From: UBA1847 sp942492205
Lineage (GTDB): Bacteria > Pseudomonadota > Gammaproteobacteria > Steroidobacterales > Woeseiaceae
Direction of reading: 5' to 3'
Assembly: GCA_942492205.1 (NCBI GenBank)
Contig: CALODT010000003.1
Span: forward strand, 248,001 to 312,000
Length of the DNA: 64,000 bases
Positions within the stretch are counted from its first letter, which is position 1, and every line of letters begins with the position of its first letter. The notes under the pieces are model-generated. The model saw only the letters and a list, made by a program, of their open reading frames with translations. It had not been told where the DNA came from and made no database searches. Below are positions 36,001-44,390 of this stretch, piece by piece. A program made the translations under genes and the position numbers.

Positions 36001-36821
36001 TTGTCGTGTTCGGGCCGCGGTGTTGACGTAATGCCTTCCCCGTGGCGCGGAAACGGTTCGGCATCTATCGTTTCGAGATAGCCATGCCAGGCCGCGTAGC
36101 CAATGATCGGGACGATGACGATCAGACCGGCGAAAACGGTCAGAACCCCAACGATCAGTAACCCGACAACGATCGTCAACCAGACGACCATCGCGCGCTT
36201 GTTTCGCAGCACGGCATTGATCGAGGTGACGATCGCCGTGATGCTGTCAACGTCCCTGTGCATGATCATAGGCAGCGAGAATGCGCTCGCGGAAAACGTA
36301 ATGGTCGCGAATACTGCGCCAATCATGGAGCCGAATCCCAGGTAGGTCGCGAGCTCGGAAAACGTTGCCTCGCCGTCCGTCGGGAAGAACACGGTGACCA
36401 TGACGGCCGAGCGCGCCCACAGCAGGAATATGACCAACAGCGCAAGGGCGAAGATCATCTCGTTGCCGAAATGTCGTTTGAAAGCCGCGCGCAGACTCCG
36501 GCCTATCAGCGGTTCCTGGCCGCGCTCAAGTTGTGCGCTGATCGCGTAGAGTCCGATGCACGTCAATGGCGCGAGAAAAACGAATCCGCCAAGCATTGCA
36601 AACATGATCCACTGGCTACCCTTGAGCCAGGCCAGCAAGCAAACGATAGCAATCATTAGGGCAACAACAAGGCCGTAAGCCAGGCTCTGCCGGGGCGCCT
36701 TCACCAGGTCGGCGACGCCGAGTTTCAGCCATCGGAACGGCGCCCATGGCGATAACTTCTTGCAGCGGGCGACAAAAGGCATTTCGTCGCGATTGAAATC
36801 GGATTGATCGGCGTCCGTCAT
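35973..36821 (-). CDS. DUF2189-family inner-membrane protein
   Basis: A 282-aa protein with about six hydrophobic segments (for example SLAYGLVVALMIAIVCLLAW and MIFALALLVIFLLWARSAVM), matching the DUF2189 family. Family members are often found near cytochrome or transport genes, but no function is established. The ATG at 36821 follows a GGGAGGGGGG ribosome site; an upstream in-frame ATG at 36893 lacks one. The first 40 residues are acidic and soluble. The neighbours give no clue. It converges with and overlaps glk. Confidence 0.75.
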   Translation of the reverse strand: MTDADQSDFNRDEMPFVARCKKLSPWAPFRWLKLGVADLVKAPRQSLAYGLVVALMIAIVCLLAWLKGSQWIMFAMLGGFVFLAPLTCIGLYAISAQLERGQEPLIGRSLRAAFKRHFGNEMIFALALLVIFLLWARSAVMVTVFFPTDGEATFSELATYLGFGSMIGAVFATITFSASAFSLPMIMHRDVDSITAIVTSINAVLRNKRAMVVWLTIVVGLLIVGVLTVFAGLIVIVPIIGYAAWHGYLETIDAEPFPRHGEGITSTPRPEHDNQASNSSTA

Positions 36822-36909
36822 CGCTGATTCCCCCCTCCCGTTGTTGCGTTGCGCCCATTCATAATCCTGTATTTGGAGGGGTGTCGCAACCATCCCTCGG
36901 TGGCACTGC

Positions 36910-38004
36910 TCAGTCAGGATCGGGCACCAGCTCCTGATACAGTGCGATGGTCTTCTTCACCGTGTCTTCGTTTCGAAAATCGCTTGCGATACGCTGCCGT
37001 GCCGCATCACCCATGCGTCGCCGCAGCGCATCGTCGCGATACAGCGTTTCGATGGCGACCGCTATCGCCTTCGCATCCCGCGGCGGGACGACGAATCCCG
37101 ATACGCCGTCGACAACCAGCTCTGGACTGCCGCCACTGTCTGTGACGATGGGAGGAACACGGTAGGCCATCGCTTCGATCACCGAGCGCGCCAGGCCTTC
37201 GCGCTTTGTCGAAGGCAGGCAGAATATGTCGCAGGCGGCGCTGATTGCCGGCGCGTCTGTGCGAAAGCCGGAGCGATGAATGCGCTCGCGCACCGGGCTC
37301 TTCTCTATCCTGCGGCTGAGCTTCCTGGCGTCCATGTTGCCGACCAGCAGCAGATGGACCGGCAAATCGCGAGGCAGCATCTCGACGGCGTCGATCAGGA
37401 AATCAATACCTTTTCGCGGCCGATAGTTCGCCGTGCAGCCAACGACAAATGCCTCGTCGGGAATGCCGAACTGGCCAAGGTCAGCGGGAGTCGCGTCGTA
37501 CCACTCCAGCTTGTGTCCCTTGTGAATCGTCACCGGGCGCGACGCCGGCATGCGCAGGAAGGCAGGCTGCATTTGCAGGAAATGCCGGCGAATCGCATCC
37601 GCCACGCAGACGATGCGATCGATACGCGGATTCAGGTAGCGCATCCAGGACATCGGGTCGAGAAAACCGACCGCACCGACGATTCCGCGGTAACAGACGA
37701 TCTTGACCGGCAGGCCTTTGCACGCCCTCAAACCATTGCTCACCGCCTTGTTATTGAAGGTGTGCATGATGTGATAGCGACCCTTGATGAGTTCTGCGCG
37801 CAGTGCAGCGATACCGGCTTTGTCGAAGTTGGCGGGCAACCGTATATCCACGGTTGGCACACCGGCATCACGCAGGGTCTGGAAATTGGGGTGGTCCGAC
37901 GGGCAGACGACCGTTAATTCGATCCCCGCCTTGTGCATGCCGATGAAGCTGGCGACCGTTGGCCGGTCCGCGCTTTCCGTAACACAAAGTGAGCGAATCG
38001 CCAT
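36910..38004 (-). CDS. GT4-family glycosyltransferase
   Basis: A 364-aa GT-B fold glycosyltransferase of family 4. The C-terminal half holds FVVGCTANYRPRKGIDFLID, VHLLLVGNMDARKLS and the nucleotide-sugar block EGLARSVIEAMAYRVPPIVT with an E-x7-E type spacing. The N-terminus lacks a signal peptide (MAIRSLCVTESADRPTVASF), so it is a cytosolic or membrane-peripheral enzyme. It lies 9 bases downstream of the methyltransferase gene in the same direction, so the two probably act on one product. The cluster lacks other polysaccharide genes. Substrate and product are unknown. Confidence 0.85.
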   Translation of the reverse strand: MAIRSLCVTESADRPTVASFIGMHKAGIELTVVCPSDHPNFQTLRDAGVPTVDIRLPANFDKAGIAALRAELIKGRYHIMHTFNNKAVSNGLRACKGLPVKIVCYRGIVGAVGFLDPMSWMRYLNPRIDRIVCVADAIRRHFLQMQPAFLRMPASRPVTIHKGHKLEWYDATPADLGQFGIPDEAFVVGCTANYRPRKGIDFLIDAVEMLPRDLPVHLLLVGNMDARKLSRRIEKSPVRERIHRSGFRTDAPAISAACDIFCLPSTKREGLARSVIEAMAYRVPPIVTDSGGSPELVVDGVSGFVVPPRDAKAIAVAIETLYRDDALRRRMGDAARQRIASDFRNEDTVKKTIALYQELVPDPD

Positions 38005-38013
38005 ACGGCTTGC

Positions 38014-38712
38014 CTAGCCGGAGTAGGCGGGATTCTCGAGAATGCGAACGGCTACCTGCTGGCCGGTGACGGAGAACGCGATGTACTCGTAGCGAACGCC
38101 GACCTTCTCGACAAATTCCTGGAAGGCGCGAAACTCATGCTGCTGCCAGCGATGGAAGTTGTAGTACTCATCAAACAGCACGATTGCACCCGGCTGCAGG
38201 CGGCTACCCAAGGCATCGAAGATAGTGACTGTCGATGAGTAAAGATCACAGTCGACGTGCAGGAACGTGACGGGATCGGCATGCGTTTCGAGAAATCCAG
38301 GCAGGGTAGCGTCGAAATAGCCGACATGGAACTCGACGTTGTCCGGCACCTTGGGCATTTTTTTCTGCGCGAATGCGCCTATCGGATTGCCGTTCCAGTG
38401 TTCCTGGATGCCCTCGAATGAATCGAAGCCGTGCACCGTGCCTGCCACCGTCGGGGCGATCCAGCGCATGGACTTGCCGCGCCCAACCCCGAATTCCAGC
38501 GTGAGCCCGTCTTTGTCGACGCAGCTGAGAGCATACTTGACCAGCGCCGGATGCTTCTCGAAATAGGGCGCATCGACCATGTTGACCTTGATGTATTCCA
38601 GCGTGCTCTTCTTCGCCTCCAGATTCATGTCGACCAGCAGGTTCGAGGCGTAGTGCTTGAGCATGAATCGGCGAAACAGGAATTCGCTCAATGTTCGTTT
38701 GAATAATGGCAT
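38014..38712 (-). CDS. TylF/MycF-like SAM-dependent methyltransferase
   Basis: A 232-aa class I methyltransferase. It has the SAM-binding LEFGVGRGKSMRWIAP motif (residues about 91-106), HGFDSFEGIQEHW, the FHVGYFDATLPGFLE segment, and HVDCDLYSSTVTIFDAL followed by LFDEYYNFH. That combination is the TylF (macrocin O-methyltransferase) pattern, in which two acidic residues bind the metal. Such enzymes methylate sugar hydroxyls. It is paired with a GT4 glycosyltransferase, so sugar methylation of an envelope glycan is a reasonable guess. Confidence 0.78.
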   Translation of the reverse strand: MPLFKRTLSEFLFRRFMLKHYASNLLVDMNLEAKKSTLEYIKVNMVDAPYFEKHPALVKYALSCVDKDGLTLEFGVGRGKSMRWIAPTVAGTVHGFDSFEGIQEHWNGNPIGAFAQKKMPKVPDNVEFHVGYFDATLPGFLETHADPVTFLHVDCDLYSSTVTIFDALGSRLQPGAIVLFDEYYNFHRWQQHEFRAFQEFVEKVGVRYEYIAFSVTGQQVAVRILENPAYSG

Positions 38713-38809
38713 CGAGGGACTCGTCGGAGCAGTATGCGGACGCCGAATAAAGTATCACAAGCTCGGCCAGGAAGTCCTTGGTATTGTCCGGGACGCCGCC
38801 CGCCGGGAC

Positions 38810-38841
38810 AAAAAAACGCGCGCAGCCTGAGACTGCGCGCG
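38810..38841 (-). terminator. Rho-independent terminator after the OmpA-family gene
   Basis: On the minus strand, a 9-bp GC stem (CGCGCGCAG with CTGCGCGCG, 7-base loop) is followed by seven T residues. It lies 50 bases past the OmpA-family stop. Confidence 0.88.
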
Positions 38842-38891
38842 CTGTGATGTTGTGGCGGCCGGGCGCAGCCGGCTGCCTTCCTTACGGACCG

Positions 38892-40154
38892 TTAGCGATC
38901 GATAATCCGCAGCACGACACGGCGATTCTGCGCTTTGCCCGCACGGGTTCCGTTGTCTGCGATCGGTTGCGACTCTCCGTAGCCACGAACTGTCATGCGG
39001 TTCTCCGCAATGCCGTTCGATGCAAGGTAATCGCGGACGGTCGTTGCACGCCGTGCCGACAGGCCTTCGTTGTACTCCGCGGCGCCGTCGCTATCGGTAT
39101 GTCCAGCCACCTCGAACGTGATGCTCGGGTTCTTCTTCAGCGTCGCTACGGCGTCATCGAGTACGCTCGTGGCGCCTGGCAGCAGGCGGTCCGAGTTGCT
39201 TTCGAAGTTCACGCCCGGCAGACGAATCTCACCCTTGATCTCGCAGCCCTTGATATCGACCTGCACGCCCGGTGCGCTGTTCGGACATTCGTCGAGCCGA
39301 TCGACGACGCCGTCTTTATCGCCGTCCAGCTCACAGCCGTCGGGGCCAACCTTCGCACCGCGAACGGTATTCGGGCACTTGTCCTTGTCATCGGCGACCC
39401 CATCGCCATCGCTATCCTTCGGGCAGCCATTGGCATCGACGGCTACGCCGCGCGGCGTACCGGGGCACTTGTCCATCGAGTCCTTGACGCCGTCGCCGTC
39501 GCTATCGACCTCGCAGCCGTAGGCGTCGACGCGCGTGCCGGGAGGCGTGTTCGGGCAGCGGTCGGTGCCGTCACCGACGCCATCACCATCCGCGTCCATG
39601 AACTTTGGCGTTCCCTTGCCGAACGGAATCTGAAAGCCAAGGCTTAGCATGTTGTCGTTAAAGTTAACGTCTGCAGAGGTATCCAGCCGATGCCGGTACT
39701 CGCCGCGCAGCGCGACGTTGGAATCGAACATATCCAGGAGGAAGCCTGCCCCCACCGAGTACATGCCGCCATCCCTCGACGGCAGGGCACCGTCGGGGTC
39801 GACGTCCATGTAGCCGAAGCCGGCATGCAGGTACGGGCTAAAGCGCTCGGCACGACGGAATACGCGCTGCAGGTCGATGCCTATCCCCAGCTGCTGCTCG
39901 CCCGGCGTGGTCGCGCTGCCGTCAGCCCAGCCGGCGGAGAGCATGCCCTCGATATTCAGGGCGTCATTCAGCACATAACCGAAGCCAAACTGGCCGGTTG
40001 TGATGTCGTCCTCGACGCCACGCTCGCTGTCGTCGTCGACATACGAGCCCAGGATGAAGAAATAGCCCTGGCCGGGCTCGGCTTCGGCCAGCGCGTTGCC
40101 GGCGCCCAGCGCCAGGAAAAATACCGCCGCGACAACGCAGGAAAGAATTCTCAT
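38892..40154 (-). CDS. OmpA-family outer-membrane protein with calcium-binding TSP3 repeats
   Basis: A 420-aa envelope protein. The ATG at 40154 gives a classic signal peptide (MRILSCVVAAVFFLALGAG, cleaved after ALA) and has a GGAG ribosome site. Residues about 25-190 form an OmpA-like barrel. A linker of four thrombospondin type-3-like calcium repeats follows, each with a DxDGDGVxD loop (DADGDGVGDGTDRCP, DSDGDGVKDSMDKCP, DSDGDGVADDKDKCP, DGDKDGVVDRLDECP) and a Cys pair. The C-terminus is an OmpA/MotB peptidoglycan-binding domain (VAGHTDSDGAAEYN, GYGESQPIADN). It should anchor the outer membrane to the cell wall. A strong terminator follows. Confidence 0.93.
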   Translation of the reverse strand: MRILSCVVAAVFFLALGAGNALAEAEPGQGYFFILGSYVDDDSERGVEDDITTGQFGFGYVLNDALNIEGMLSAGWADGSATTPGEQQLGIGIDLQRVFRRAERFSPYLHAGFGYMDVDPDGALPSRDGGMYSVGAGFLLDMFDSNVALRGEYRHRLDTSADVNFNDNMLSLGFQIPFGKGTPKFMDADGDGVGDGTDRCPNTPPGTRVDAYGCEVDSDGDGVKDSMDKCPGTPRGVAVDANGCPKDSDGDGVADDKDKCPNTVRGAKVGPDGCELDGDKDGVVDRLDECPNSAPGVQVDIKGCEIKGEIRLPGVNFESNSDRLLPGATSVLDDAVATLKKNPSITFEVAGHTDSDGAAEYNEGLSARRATTVRDYLASNGIAENRMTVRGYGESQPIADNGTRAGKAQNRRVVLRIIDR

Positions 40155-40523
40155 ATCATTTAGCTCCGTAGGTTTGATCCCTGTCTCCGCGACGCATCGC
40201 GAGGTGCAGGATTGCAGCCAAAAACCGCCATTTTTTGGGTGTGCACGAGCATGCAGGAACACCGCCCCTGCGCTTTGCGGGCGATTCTAGCACCTGTGCC
40301 TATGATATGCGCAACGATCCGCAGATTTCGCGGCCATGCGCGTCGCCTGTTTTGCCCGGGCGCCTGTGGGGAGGATCGCAGGCAGGCAGGCGGCTGAGGA
40401 CTCGGGACGCCCGCCGCGAATTAGGGTCGCAAGGCAAGCTGCCGGCGGCGGCCCGCCATAGACGGTGAGTTGAGGGTCGAACAATGTTATAAACACGTCC
40501 GAGCCTACAAAGGAGAGGATAAG
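40155..40523. other. 369-base gap between the OmpA-family gene and dodecin
   Basis: The gap separates divergent OmpA-family (minus) and dodecin (plus) genes, so it must hold both promoters. A sequence GTTATAAAC at 40486-40494 could be part of a -10 element for dodecin, but no good -35 was found. The only open frames are shadows. No tRNA or clear RNA gene was recognised. Confidence 0.4.
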
Positions 40524-40724
40524 ATGAGTGTTGCAAAAACATCCGAAATCAGCGCGTCGTCGTCCAAGAGTTTCGAAGACGCCGTTCGACAAGGCATCAA
40601 GAAGATGAGCGAGACGGTGAAGCACATCGAAGGTGCCTGGGTTAAAGAGCAGAAGGTCGTCGTCGATGATGGTGAAGTGACGGACTACCGCGTAACGATG
40701 AAGGTCACTTTCATCGTCAAGTGA
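40524..40724 (+). CDS. Dodecin family protein
   Basis: A 66-aa small protein of the dodecin family, which forms a hollow 12-mer that stores flavins. It has the pattern SFEDAVRQGIKKMSETVKHI then WVKEQKVVVDDGEVTDYRV and ends VTFIVK, with the short beta-alpha-beta layout of dodecin. The ATG at 40524 follows an AAGGAGAGGAT ribosome site at a standard distance; an earlier in-frame start at 40470 is inferior. It is 52 bases upstream of the YegP-like gene in the same direction. A flavin link to the two flavin-dependent halogenases is only speculation. Confidence 0.88.
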   Translation: MSVAKTSEISASSSKSFEDAVRQGIKKMSETVKHIEGAWVKEQKVVVDDGEVTDYRVTMKVTFIVK

Positions 40725-40775
40725 TCTAATGAGCTTGCTAAATCAACCAGTAACAACAATCCGCAGGAGACAAAA

Positions 40776-41108
40776 ATGCCGGGAAAATTTGAAGTATACA
40801 AAGACAAAGCGGGTGAATTTCGCTTCCGCCTGAAAGCCGCAAATGGACAGAACATCCTCAGCAGCGAAGGTTACAAGACGAAGTCTGCCTGCATGAATGG
40901 GGTTGAATCGGTCAAGAAGAACTCGCAGAACCCGGACCGTTTTGAGAAGAAGACGACACCGTCCGGAAAGTTTCGCTTCAATCTGACGGCGTCCAATGGT
41001 CAGACGGTCGGCACCAGCCAGAGCTATGCTTCCGATTCAGGTTGCAGGAATGGCATGAAGAGTGTCGCCGAGTGCGCGCCGGGCGCGAGCACAGACGACC
41101 AAAGCTGA
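40776..41108 (+). CDS. YegP/DUF1508-family protein with two repeats
   Basis: A 110-aa cytoplasmic protein built of two DUF1508 repeats: GKFEVYKDKAGEFRFRLKAA ... GYKTKSACMNGVESVKKNS and a second copy FEKKTTPSGKFRFNLTAS ... SYASDSGCRNGMKSVAECA. This is the YegP family, small stress-linked proteins without an established biochemical role. A GGAG ribosome site (AGGAGACAAAA) precedes the ATG. It probably shares a transcript with the dodecin gene. Confidence 0.9.
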   Translation: MPGKFEVYKDKAGEFRFRLKAANGQNILSSEGYKTKSACMNGVESVKKNSQNPDRFEKKTTPSGKFRFNLTASNGQTVGTSQSYASDSGCRNGMKSVAECAPGASTDDQS

Positions 41109-41120
41109 TAGTAGACTGAT

Positions 41121-41172
41121 GGGGCAGGCGGCACGATTTGCGCCCAGGGCGCTGAATCTGCCGCCGTGCCCC
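41121..41172. other. Large hairpin after the YegP-like gene, candidate terminator
   Basis: GGGGCA-GGCGGCA can pair with TGCCGCC-GTGCCCC (one bulged base), enclosing a second tight hairpin GCGCCC/GGGCGC. It starts 12 bases past the YegP-like stop. There is no T-run, so it may stabilise or end the dodecin-yegP transcript in another way. Confidence 0.4.
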
Positions 41173-41260
41173 GGCCCCAGGCCCTCCTCCCGAAGCCTGA
41201 CGACTTTACAATAAGTCGGCGAGTCCTGATCTCCCGTCAACCGAATGGGCTGGCGTTCGT

Positions 41261-41285
41261 TGTTTGTACTGAAACGGTACAAACA
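41261..41285. promoter_or_regulatory. 9-bp inverted repeat upstream of the 11-residue-repeat protein gene
   Basis: TGTTTGTAC (41261-41269) and GTACAAACA (41277-41285) are exact reverse complements 7 bases apart. The pair lies 23 bases before the ATG at 41309. The size and symmetry fit a TetR-family operator, and partial GTAC repeats continue to 41289. No regulator gene is adjacent. Confidence 0.55.
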
Positions 41286-41308
41286 GTACGGAAACTAGGA
41301 GATTTACC

Positions 41309-41791
41309 ATGGACTCAAGAAAAACGATATTTGCTGCAGCTGCTTCGTTACTACTGTCTGCGACGGCGTTCGCCGATGCCGGCGACCGCATCGAACAGCG
41401 CTTCGATAATCGCGGCGACCGGGTTGAGCAGCGCCTCGACAACAAGGGCGACCGCATCGATCGGCGCCTGGACAACAAGGGCGACCGCATCGATCGGCAA
41501 CTGGACAACAAGGGCGATCGAATCGACGCTCGCCTCGATCGCAAGTCGGATCGAGCGGCGGCGGCCGGGCATGATCGATTGTCCGAACGCCTGGATCGCA
41601 AGGGTGACCGTATCGACGGAAGGCTGGATCGCAAAGGCGACCGTATCGACGCAAAGCTGGATCGCAAGGGCGACCGTGTCGATCGCAAACTGGATCGCAA
41701 GGGTGACAAGGTCGATCGACGCCTGGACCGACGCGGCGCGAACATCAACAGGCGCACGGACCGACGACAGAATCGTCGTAACGGCGGATAG
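41309..41791 (+). CDS. Secreted protein of ten 11-residue repeats
   Basis: A 160-aa protein with a signal peptide (KTIFAAAASLLLSATAFA, mature from residue 23). Residues 31-148 (41399-41752) are about ten copies of an 11-residue unit, RLDNKGDRIDR, changing in the second half to RLDRKGDRID or KLDRKGDRVDR. Unit 5 is degenerate (RLDRKSDRAAA) and followed by an extra AGHDRLSE. The chain is rich in Asp, Arg and Lys and has no Cys. An 11-residue period fits a right-handed (hendecad) coiled coil, perhaps with calcium or anions bound to the Asp-Arg pairs. Similar low-complexity proteins occur in Proteobacteria, but I know of no function. A ribosome site AGGAGA precedes the ATG and a terminator follows. 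Confidence 0.75.
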   Translation: MDSRKTIFAAAASLLLSATAFADAGDRIEQRFDNRGDRVEQRLDNKGDRIDRRLDNKGDRIDRQLDNKGDRIDARLDRKSDRAAAAGHDRLSERLDRKGDRIDGRLDRKGDRIDAKLDRKGDRVDRKLDRKGDKVDRRLDRRGANINRRTDRRQNRRNGG

Positions 41792-41805
41792 AGCCCGGCA
41801 CGACA

Positions 41806-41838
41806 AGCCGGCGGCGCCACTCGCCGCCGGCTTTTTTT
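41806..41838 (+). terminator. Rho-independent terminator after the 11-residue-repeat protein gene
   Basis: AGCCGGCGGCG and CGCCGCCGGCT form an 11-bp perfect GC stem with a 5-base loop, followed by seven T residues. It separates this gene from the carrier gene downstream. Confidence 0.93.
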
Positions 41839-41900
41839 GCGTGTGACTTCAAGCTTCGCTAGGCTTGCCGGACTTCTACCGGCACTCAGGCCAGGGACTC

Positions 41901-43301
41901 ATGTCTAAACGCGCTTGGTCCATCGACTCGCTCGTCCTCATATTCTCGTTCATCGTCGTCGCGCAACTCCTGTCGTATGCGATACCGCATGGCAGTTTCG
42001 AGCGCGTTCCGGCAGCCGATGATCCAAGCCGTAATGTGGTTGTGGATGGCACTTACGCGCTGTTGGCTGCCGAAGACAGCGTTGTCCTGCCGCCGTGGCA
42101 TTTTCTGCTCGCAATTACCCAGGGCCTCGAGTCTGCGCAGGGCATTATTTTTCTGATCTTCCTGGTGGGCGGCGTCATCGAAGTATTGCGCCGGACCGGC
42201 GCGATCGATGCGGCTCTGCATGGTGCGGTGGACCGGCTGGGCAAGACGCCCTGGCTGCTGATAGGCGGATGCCTGCTGCTGTTCAGTATTGGCTCGTTCA
42301 CGATCGGCATGGGCGAAGAGTATGTGCCGCTCGTGCCCATCATAGTAACCATGAGCCTGGCCATGCGAATGGATGCCATCGTTGCCATGGGCATGGTCTG
42401 GATACCGTACGGTATCGGCTGGGGCTGCGCCGGCATCAATCCCTTCGGTGTACTGATTGCGCAAAACATCGCGAATGTGCCGCTGACTTCAGGCTGGGGC
42501 TTCCGGCTGGCGATCATGTTCGTGTTTCTGGCGGTCGCTTTCCACCATATCTACCGCTACGCGATGCGTGTGCAGAAGGATCCTTCGTCAAGCCTGGTCG
42601 CCGACATTGACTACAGCGTCGGCTTCGCTGCGCCGGCGGACGTCAGCATGACCGGGCGACGCGTCGCCGTACTGCTCGTATTCGTGCTCGGCCTCGCAGG
42701 ATTTGTATACGGCGTCTCGGCGTTTCATTGGTATATCACCGAGTTGAACGCAATCTTCCTGGCTATCGGTATTCTCGGCGCAATCATTGCGCGCATTCCA
42801 GCCGGAGAGACCAGCCGTACCTTCATCGAGGGTGCCGCGGCCATGACGCCGGCGGCGCTGCTGGTTGGTTTCGCACGTACTATCGAGGTCGTGCTCACGG
42901 ATGGCCAGATCATCGATACGATCGTGTTCTCCATTGCCGGCTTGCTCGAAGGCCTCCCGGCTGAGGCATCCGCACTGGGTATGCTCGTTGTGCAGTCGGT
43001 CTGTAACTTCTTCATCCCGTCCGGGAGTGGCCAGGCATTCGTCACCATGCCCATCATGTCGCCACTTGCGACGCTAACCGACGTGCCGCAGCAGACAGCA
43101 GTGCTCGCCTACCAGTTCGGCGACGGTTTCACGAACATGATCGTGCCGACCAGCGCCTTGGTGATGGGAGCGCTGGCGCTCGGCAAGGTGCCGTACGCGG
43201 CCTGGTTCAAGTTTGTTGCGCCGCTATTGCTGAAGTTGTTCGCGCTGTCCGCGGTATTTCTCGTGCTGTCGATGCACGTCGGTCCGGCGGTCGGTTTCTA
43301 G
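41901..43301 (+). CDS. YfcC-family (DcuC-superfamily) integral membrane carrier
   Basis: A 466-aa inner-membrane protein with 11-13 hydrophobic segments. It matches the C4-dicarboxylate anaerobic carrier / YfcC family: an early SYAIPHGSFERV segment, a GSFTIGMGEEYVPLVPI loop, and a late FFIPSGSGQAFVTMPIM block with the GSG motif. The family is thought to move dicarboxylates or amino acids; the true substrate is unknown. The ATG at 41901 follows a CAGGGA ribosome site; the in-frame start at 41865 is weaker. The next gene (MBL-fold) is convergent. Confidence 0.85.
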   Translation: MSKRAWSIDSLVLIFSFIVVAQLLSYAIPHGSFERVPAADDPSRNVVVDGTYALLAAEDSVVLPPWHFLLAITQGLESAQGIIFLIFLVGGVIEVLRRTGAIDAALHGAVDRLGKTPWLLIGGCLLLFSIGSFTIGMGEEYVPLVPIIVTMSLAMRMDAIVAMGMVWIPYGIGWGCAGINPFGVLIAQNIANVPLTSGWGFRLAIMFVFLAVAFHHIYRYAMRVQKDPSSSLVADIDYSVGFAAPADVSMTGRRVAVLLVFVLGLAGFVYGVSAFHWYITELNAIFLAIGILGAIIARIPAGETSRTFIEGAAAMTPAALLVGFARTIEVVLTDGQIIDTIVFSIAGLLEGLPAEASALGMLVVQSVCNFFIPSGSGQAFVTMPIMSPLATLTDVPQQTAVLAYQFGDGFTNMIVPTSALVMGALALGKVPYAAWFKFVAPLLLKLFALSAVFLVLSMHVGPAVGF

Positions 43302-43330
43302 CCGGCCTCGGTCCGGATTTGCCGTGACGT

Positions 43331-44356
43331 TCAGGGGCGGCAATACCAGCTTACGTCGTCGGCATCTGTCTCGGTTTTCAGGTCACCGGTGGCACACAGG
43401 TAGTTGAGATGCGCGATGGCTTCACCCGTTGCCATGATGCGATTGCTGTCATTAATCTCGGTACGGTAAAGCGAATCGAACAGATCCACGACCCGTTTCG
43501 GTTGCTTGCAGGTTTCCAGCAGGGTGGCTAGCCGATCCTCGTGATCGCTTGCCAGTTCCCGGAGTCGAAAATGTGCGCCACGGAACGGTTTGCCGTGCGC
43601 TGGCAGCACCAGCACATCCTCCGGCAGACGACGGGCCAGTTTTTCCAGCGACTCGAACCAGTCCTGCAGCGGATTGGCCAGCGGCTCCGTCGGCCAGACA
43701 CTCACGTTGGAAGATATCGTCGGCAACAGCTGGTCGCCTGCAATCAGTATGTTCCTCTCGGCATCATAAAGGCAGGCATGCTCGGGTGAATGGCCAGAGC
43801 CAACGATAACCTCCCAATGCGTGCCCGCGAACTCGAGCATGTCGCCATCGGACATGCGTTTGTAAGCTTCCGGCAGCGCATGCACAAACTTGCCGAACAT
43901 GCCGAACTGGCTCTTGTAGGCGGCGACCTGTTCGGCGGTGAAGCCGGCGGCTGAATAAAAGCGAATGCCTTCCTCCGGGGCGCTGCGGCCTGTGTCTGCC
44001 ACCAGGATCCGACACAGCATGTACTCATCCCGGGTCATCCACAGGTCCACGTCGAAATGCTGCGCAAGCCAGCCGGCACAGCCAACGTGATCCGGATGCA
44101 GGTGCGTCGCGACGACGTGGCTGGCCGGATCGTTCTGCATCGCCCCGTGAAACGTCTTCTGCCAGACAGCGCGACTGGTGCGAGTGTCGACACCGGTATC
44201 GACAATTACCCAGCCCCTATCGTCGCGCAGCAGCCAAAGATTGATGTGCTTTAGCGAGAATGGCAGCGGCATGCGCAGCCAGACGATGCCGTCCGTAATA
44301 GCCGCGGTTTCGCCGTTCTCGGGACGGCTCTCGAACTCGTAGTTGATCTGGCTCAT
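43331..44356 (-). CDS. MBL-fold metallohydrolase
   Basis: A 341-aa metallo-beta-lactamase-fold hydrolase. The metal site is seen as VVATHLHPDHVGCAG (HxHxDH, around residues 87-101), GSGHSPEHACLYD (third His), AGDQLLPTISSN (bridging Asp) and VLPAHGKPFRG (last His). A C-terminal helical domain (residues about 270-341) is the layout of glyoxalase-II and related thioesterase-like hydrolases. The start is uncertain: 44356 (MSQINYEFESR) is used, and an ATG at 44416 would overlap the end of the oxidoreductase gene by 26 bases. No signal peptide is seen. A hydrolytic role for a thioester or glutathione conjugate is possible, but the substrate is not known. Confidence 0.82.
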   Translation of the reverse strand: MSQINYEFESRPENGETAAITDGIVWLRMPLPFSLKHINLWLLRDDRGWVIVDTGVDTRTSRAVWQKTFHGAMQNDPASHVVATHLHPDHVGCAGWLAQHFDVDLWMTRDEYMLCRILVADTGRSAPEEGIRFYSAAGFTAEQVAAYKSQFGMFGKFVHALPEAYKRMSDGDMLEFAGTHWEVIVGSGHSPEHACLYDAERNILIAGDQLLPTISSNVSVWPTEPLANPLQDWFESLEKLARRLPEDVLVLPAHGKPFRGAHFRLRELASDHEDRLATLLETCKQPKRVVDLFDSLYRTEINDSNRIMATGEAIAHLNYLCATGDLKTETDADDVSWYCRP

Positions 44357-44390
44357 CCGCCGATCTTCGCATGCCTGCCGAAGGAGTGCG

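Noticed and set aside
40287..40625. 112-codon minus-strand frame in the OmpA-dodecin gap
   Set aside because: It covers the promoter and start of dodecin on the opposite strand and has no motif or ribosome site.
41399..41752. DNA repeat array with a 33-base period, CRISPR-like at first sight
   Set aside because: There are no unique spacers; the period is exactly 11 codons and the frame encodes a signal peptide followed by amino-acid repeats.
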